36,746 nucleotides of DNA. Origin: Porticoccus sp. GTDB taxonomy: Bacteria; Pseudomonadota; Gammaproteobacteria; Pseudomonadales; Porticoccaceae. The number at the start of each line of letters is the position of its first letter. The stretch's first letter is position 1. Location of the stretch: positions 1-36,746 of the forward strand of contig JAGPWA010000083.1 in assembly GCA_018066715.1 (NCBI GenBank), in the 5' to 3' direction. The notes under the pieces are model-generated. The model did no database searches, was not told the DNA's origin, and saw nothing but the letters and a program-made list of their open reading frames with translations. This document shows, in pieces, positions 35,250 to 36,746 of this stretch. A program made the translations under genes and the position numbers.

Positions 35250-35261
35250 AAGGAGTTCGAT

Positions 35262-35579
35262 ATGCAACAGGTAAAATTCTTTACCAAAGTCCTTTTACTT
35301 TCTCTTGTTTCTATACTGCCAGTCTGGCAGGCAACTGCTTTTGCAGAAGCTGCTGATACATCAGCTGCAGTTCAGCAAATGGCTACCGTTAACATTAATA
35401 CCGCCAGTGCAGAGGCCCTTTCCAATACTTTGAATGGTGTTGGTATGACACGCGCTGACGCTGTTGTGGCCTATAGGGAGGCTAACGGTGCATTTACATC
35501 TACAGATCAGTTGTTGAATGTGAAGGGGATAGGTGAAAAAACATTAGAGAAGAACCGGGATCGAATTGTGTTGGAGTAA
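35262..35579 (+). CDS. ComEA-like secreted helix-hairpin-helix DNA-binding protein
   Basis: The 105-residue protein from the ATG at 35262 has a strong AAGGAG ribosome site 6 nt upstream; a GTG at 35211 in frame would add 17 unlikely residues. It has a signal peptide (FTKVLLLSLVSILPVWQATAFA) and then the ComEA core VNINTASAEALSNTLNGVG ... YREANGAFTSTDQLLNVKGIGEKTLEKN, the two helix-hairpin-helix units that bind DNA without sequence preference. It likely sits in the periplasm and helps pull incoming DNA during natural transformation or related uptake. It stands alone between pyrF and a terminator. No other competence gene is in the window. Confidence 0.9.
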   Translation: MQQVKFFTKVLLLSLVSILPVWQATAFAEAADTSAAVQQMATVNINTASAEALSNTLNGVGMTRADAVVAYREANGAFTSTDQLLNVKGIGEKTLEKNRDRIVLE

Positions 35580-35600
35580 TTTACTTTCTGATCCATTGAA

Positions 35601-35629
35601 AAGGTCAGCCATTTGGCTGGCCTTTTTTA
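35601..35629 (+). terminator. Intrinsic terminator after the comEA-like gene
   Basis: AAGGTCAGCC (35601-35610) pairs with GGCTGGCCTT (35615-35624) with one G-U pair and an ATTT loop, followed by TTTTT. It ends the transcript before the 240-bp gap to the lipocalin gene, a gap in which I see no gene. Confidence 0.9.
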
Positions 35630-35869
35630 TAACCAATTAAAAATCGGATGCATTGCTGAGACTCTTTTTAGAGTTAGCCCTACCTGCTGGGTTCGAACTA
35701 GCGAGCCAAGGAGTAACCGTCTCTATCTGTGTGCTCGGTATATAGTTGTAAACTCACTGAAACATTGAAAAATACTATGACACTTGCTGATTATGTCGTG
35801 GTCTAGGGTTATAGGGCAGAGTTGCTTGCGGTGTCTGCTTGGGCGCTGGAATGGGTTGGTCAGGTGAGT

Positions 35870-36385
35870 ATGAAGAAGATATTGGTCATTATAATATTGG
35901 TGTTTCTTAATGGTTGTTTGGGCATGCCAGAAGCCGTCAAGCCGGTAAATGAATTTGAATTAAATAAGTATTTAGGTAAATGGTATGAAATAGCGCGGTT
36001 AGACCATTCGTTTGAGCGAGGCTTGGTTAATGTTACAGCTGAGTACAGTTTGAACAAGGATGGTGGTGTTACCATAAAGAATAGAGGTTTTTCTCAAGCC
36101 GATAACGAATGGAAGGAAGCGGAAGGTAAGGCCTATTTTGTTAATTCAGATGATGAAGGTTATTTAAAAGTATCATTTTTTGGTCCATTTTTTGGCTCAT
36201 ATGTTGTTTTCGGTTTAGATAAAGAAAACTACCAACATGCCTTCGTTTCAGGGCCTAATTTGTCATATTTATGGTTGTTATCTAGAACGCCAACCGTAGA
36301 GTCAGACCTTTTGGAAAGTTTTATAGCCATGTCTAAAAAGTTGGGATTTGACACAGAAAAACTGATTCTGGTTGAACAGAAATGA
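35870..36385 (+). CDS. blc: Blc-type outer-membrane lipocalin lipoprotein
   Basis: The 171-residue protein from the ATG at 35870 has a lipoprotein signal (MKKILVIIILVFLNGC) with Cys16 as the lipidation site; the residues after it (LG) lack Asp, so outer-membrane sorting is likely. The lipocalin signature follows: LNKYLGKWYEIARLDHSFERG and, near the end, SYLWLLSRTPTV. An in-frame start at 35822 would hide the signal peptide. Blc binds lysophospholipids and fatty acids and is stress-induced in E. coli. An AGGTGA ribosome site sits just upstream of the ATG. Confidence 0.93.
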   Translation: MKKILVIIILVFLNGCLGMPEAVKPVNEFELNKYLGKWYEIARLDHSFERGLVNVTAEYSLNKDGGVTIKNRGFSQADNEWKEAEGKAYFVNSDDEGYLKVSFFGPFFGSYVVFGLDKENYQHAFVSGPNLSYLWLLSRTPTVESDLLESFIAMSKKLGFDTEKLILVEQK

Positions 36386-36491
36386 GACCAAAGGAGCGGT
36401 TCAAGTTGATTGTCAATCGGTTAACTGGGCGTTTGTTTCTATATCCACGTAGTAACAACACTTACTTGTAATATTTTTTGGGAAATTATTA

Positions 36492-36746
36492 ATGGAAAAT
36501 CATTCTACCGAAAATATAAAAATTGGTATTAGTAGTTGCCTGTTAGGAGAAAAGGTGCGTTTTGATGCCGGACACAAGAAAAATCAGTTTGTTACTGATG
36601 TGTTGACAAATTATTTTGAATTCGTGTCATTTTGTCCTGAGGTTGAAATTGGCCTTGGTATACCTAGAGAGCCCATTCGTTTAGTCACAATAGATAATGA
36701 GATTCGTTGCAAGGGAACAAGAAACAATGATTTGGATGTGACCGAT
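36492..36746 (+). CDS. DUF523-domain protein, N-terminal part (cut by window end)
   Basis: The first 85 codons are open to the window edge. The sequence KIGISSCLLGEKVRFDAGHK ... FVSFCPEVEIGLGIPREPIR is the hallmark start of DUF523 (YbbK-like), with two conserved cysteines (C16, C48). In many gammaproteobacteria this domain is fused to DUF1722 (YbgA type), but the second half is outside the window. The function is unknown. It follows the lipocalin gene by 106 bp, in which I see no confident promoter; a GATTG-T-CAATC palindrome lies near 36410. Confidence 0.88.
   Translation, partial: MENHSTENIKIGISSCLLGEKVRFDAGHKKNQFVTDVLTNYFEFVSFCPEVEIGLGIPREPIRLVTIDNEIRCKGTRNNDLDVTD

Noticed and set aside
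35685-35712. T-arm-like sequence GCTGGGTTCGAACTAGC suggesting a tRNA or a tRNA remnant
   Set aside because: A 5-bp stem with a TTCGAA loop is present, but no D-arm, anticodon arm, proper acceptor partner or CCA end could be placed around it on either strand.
36400-36440. CGGTT direct repeats and GATTG-T-CAATC palindrome as a MerR/LitR operator
   Set aside because: Arms are too short and no promoter elements with the expected spacing were found; left as an unproven hint only.

Overview
The window looks like chromosomal DNA of a moderate-GC, probably marine gammaproteobacterium. The best evidence is gene order. The block mtaD-like, ubiG, mupP, yciK on the minus strand and gyrA, pheA, hisC, tyrA-aroA fusion, cmk, rpsA, ihfB, lapA, lapB, pyrF on the plus strand is the arrangement known from Pseudomonas and its relatives. 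The fused prephenate dehydrogenase/EPSP synthase is also typical of that branch. I cannot name the genus from sequence alone.

Layout. 1-4334: a truncated SpoU/TrmH rRNA methyltransferase faces a DksA/TraR zinc-finger protein. A minus-strand run follows: VC0807-like membrane protein, YciI-like protein, SH3/coiled-coil membrane protein, secreted cyclophilin and pdxJ. 4335-15593: an accessory operon of six tightly packed genes, visibly AT-richer in its middle. It encodes an acetolactate-synthase-like TPP enzyme, two short citrate-synthase/citryl-CoA-lyase-like proteins, a TonB-dependent receptor, a periplasmic PF04392-type binding protein and a 1496-residue hybrid histidine kinase with GGDEF and EAL domains. 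A good sigma-70-type promoter overlapped by an 8-bp inverted repeat stands in front. 15704-18971: yciO, scpA, scpB, rluB. 19046-22661 (minus): yciK, mupP, ubiG, MTA/SAH deaminase. 22827-35579: gyrA, the aromatic amino-acid genes, cmk, rpsA, ihfB, lapA-lapB, pyrF and a ComEA-like protein. 35870-36746: a Blc-type lipocalin lipoprotein and the start of a DUF523 protein.

The main candidate for something undescribed is the 4564-15593 operon. It joins a C-C bond enzyme (TPP) and a pair of citrate-synthase-fold proteins, both of which seem by eye to have lost the usual catalytic His/His/Asp positions, to an outer-membrane receptor, a periplasmic binding protein without a transporter, and a membrane kinase ending in a c-di-GMP synthase/phosphodiesterase pair. 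I read it as a combined uptake, metabolism and sensing unit for one unknown small molecule; the substrate cannot be inferred. The second notable signal is the rpsA leader, which holds overlapping, mutually exclusive inverted repeats, consistent with S1 autoregulation.

I saw no rRNA or tRNA gene, insertion sequence, integrase, phage gene or CRISPR array.
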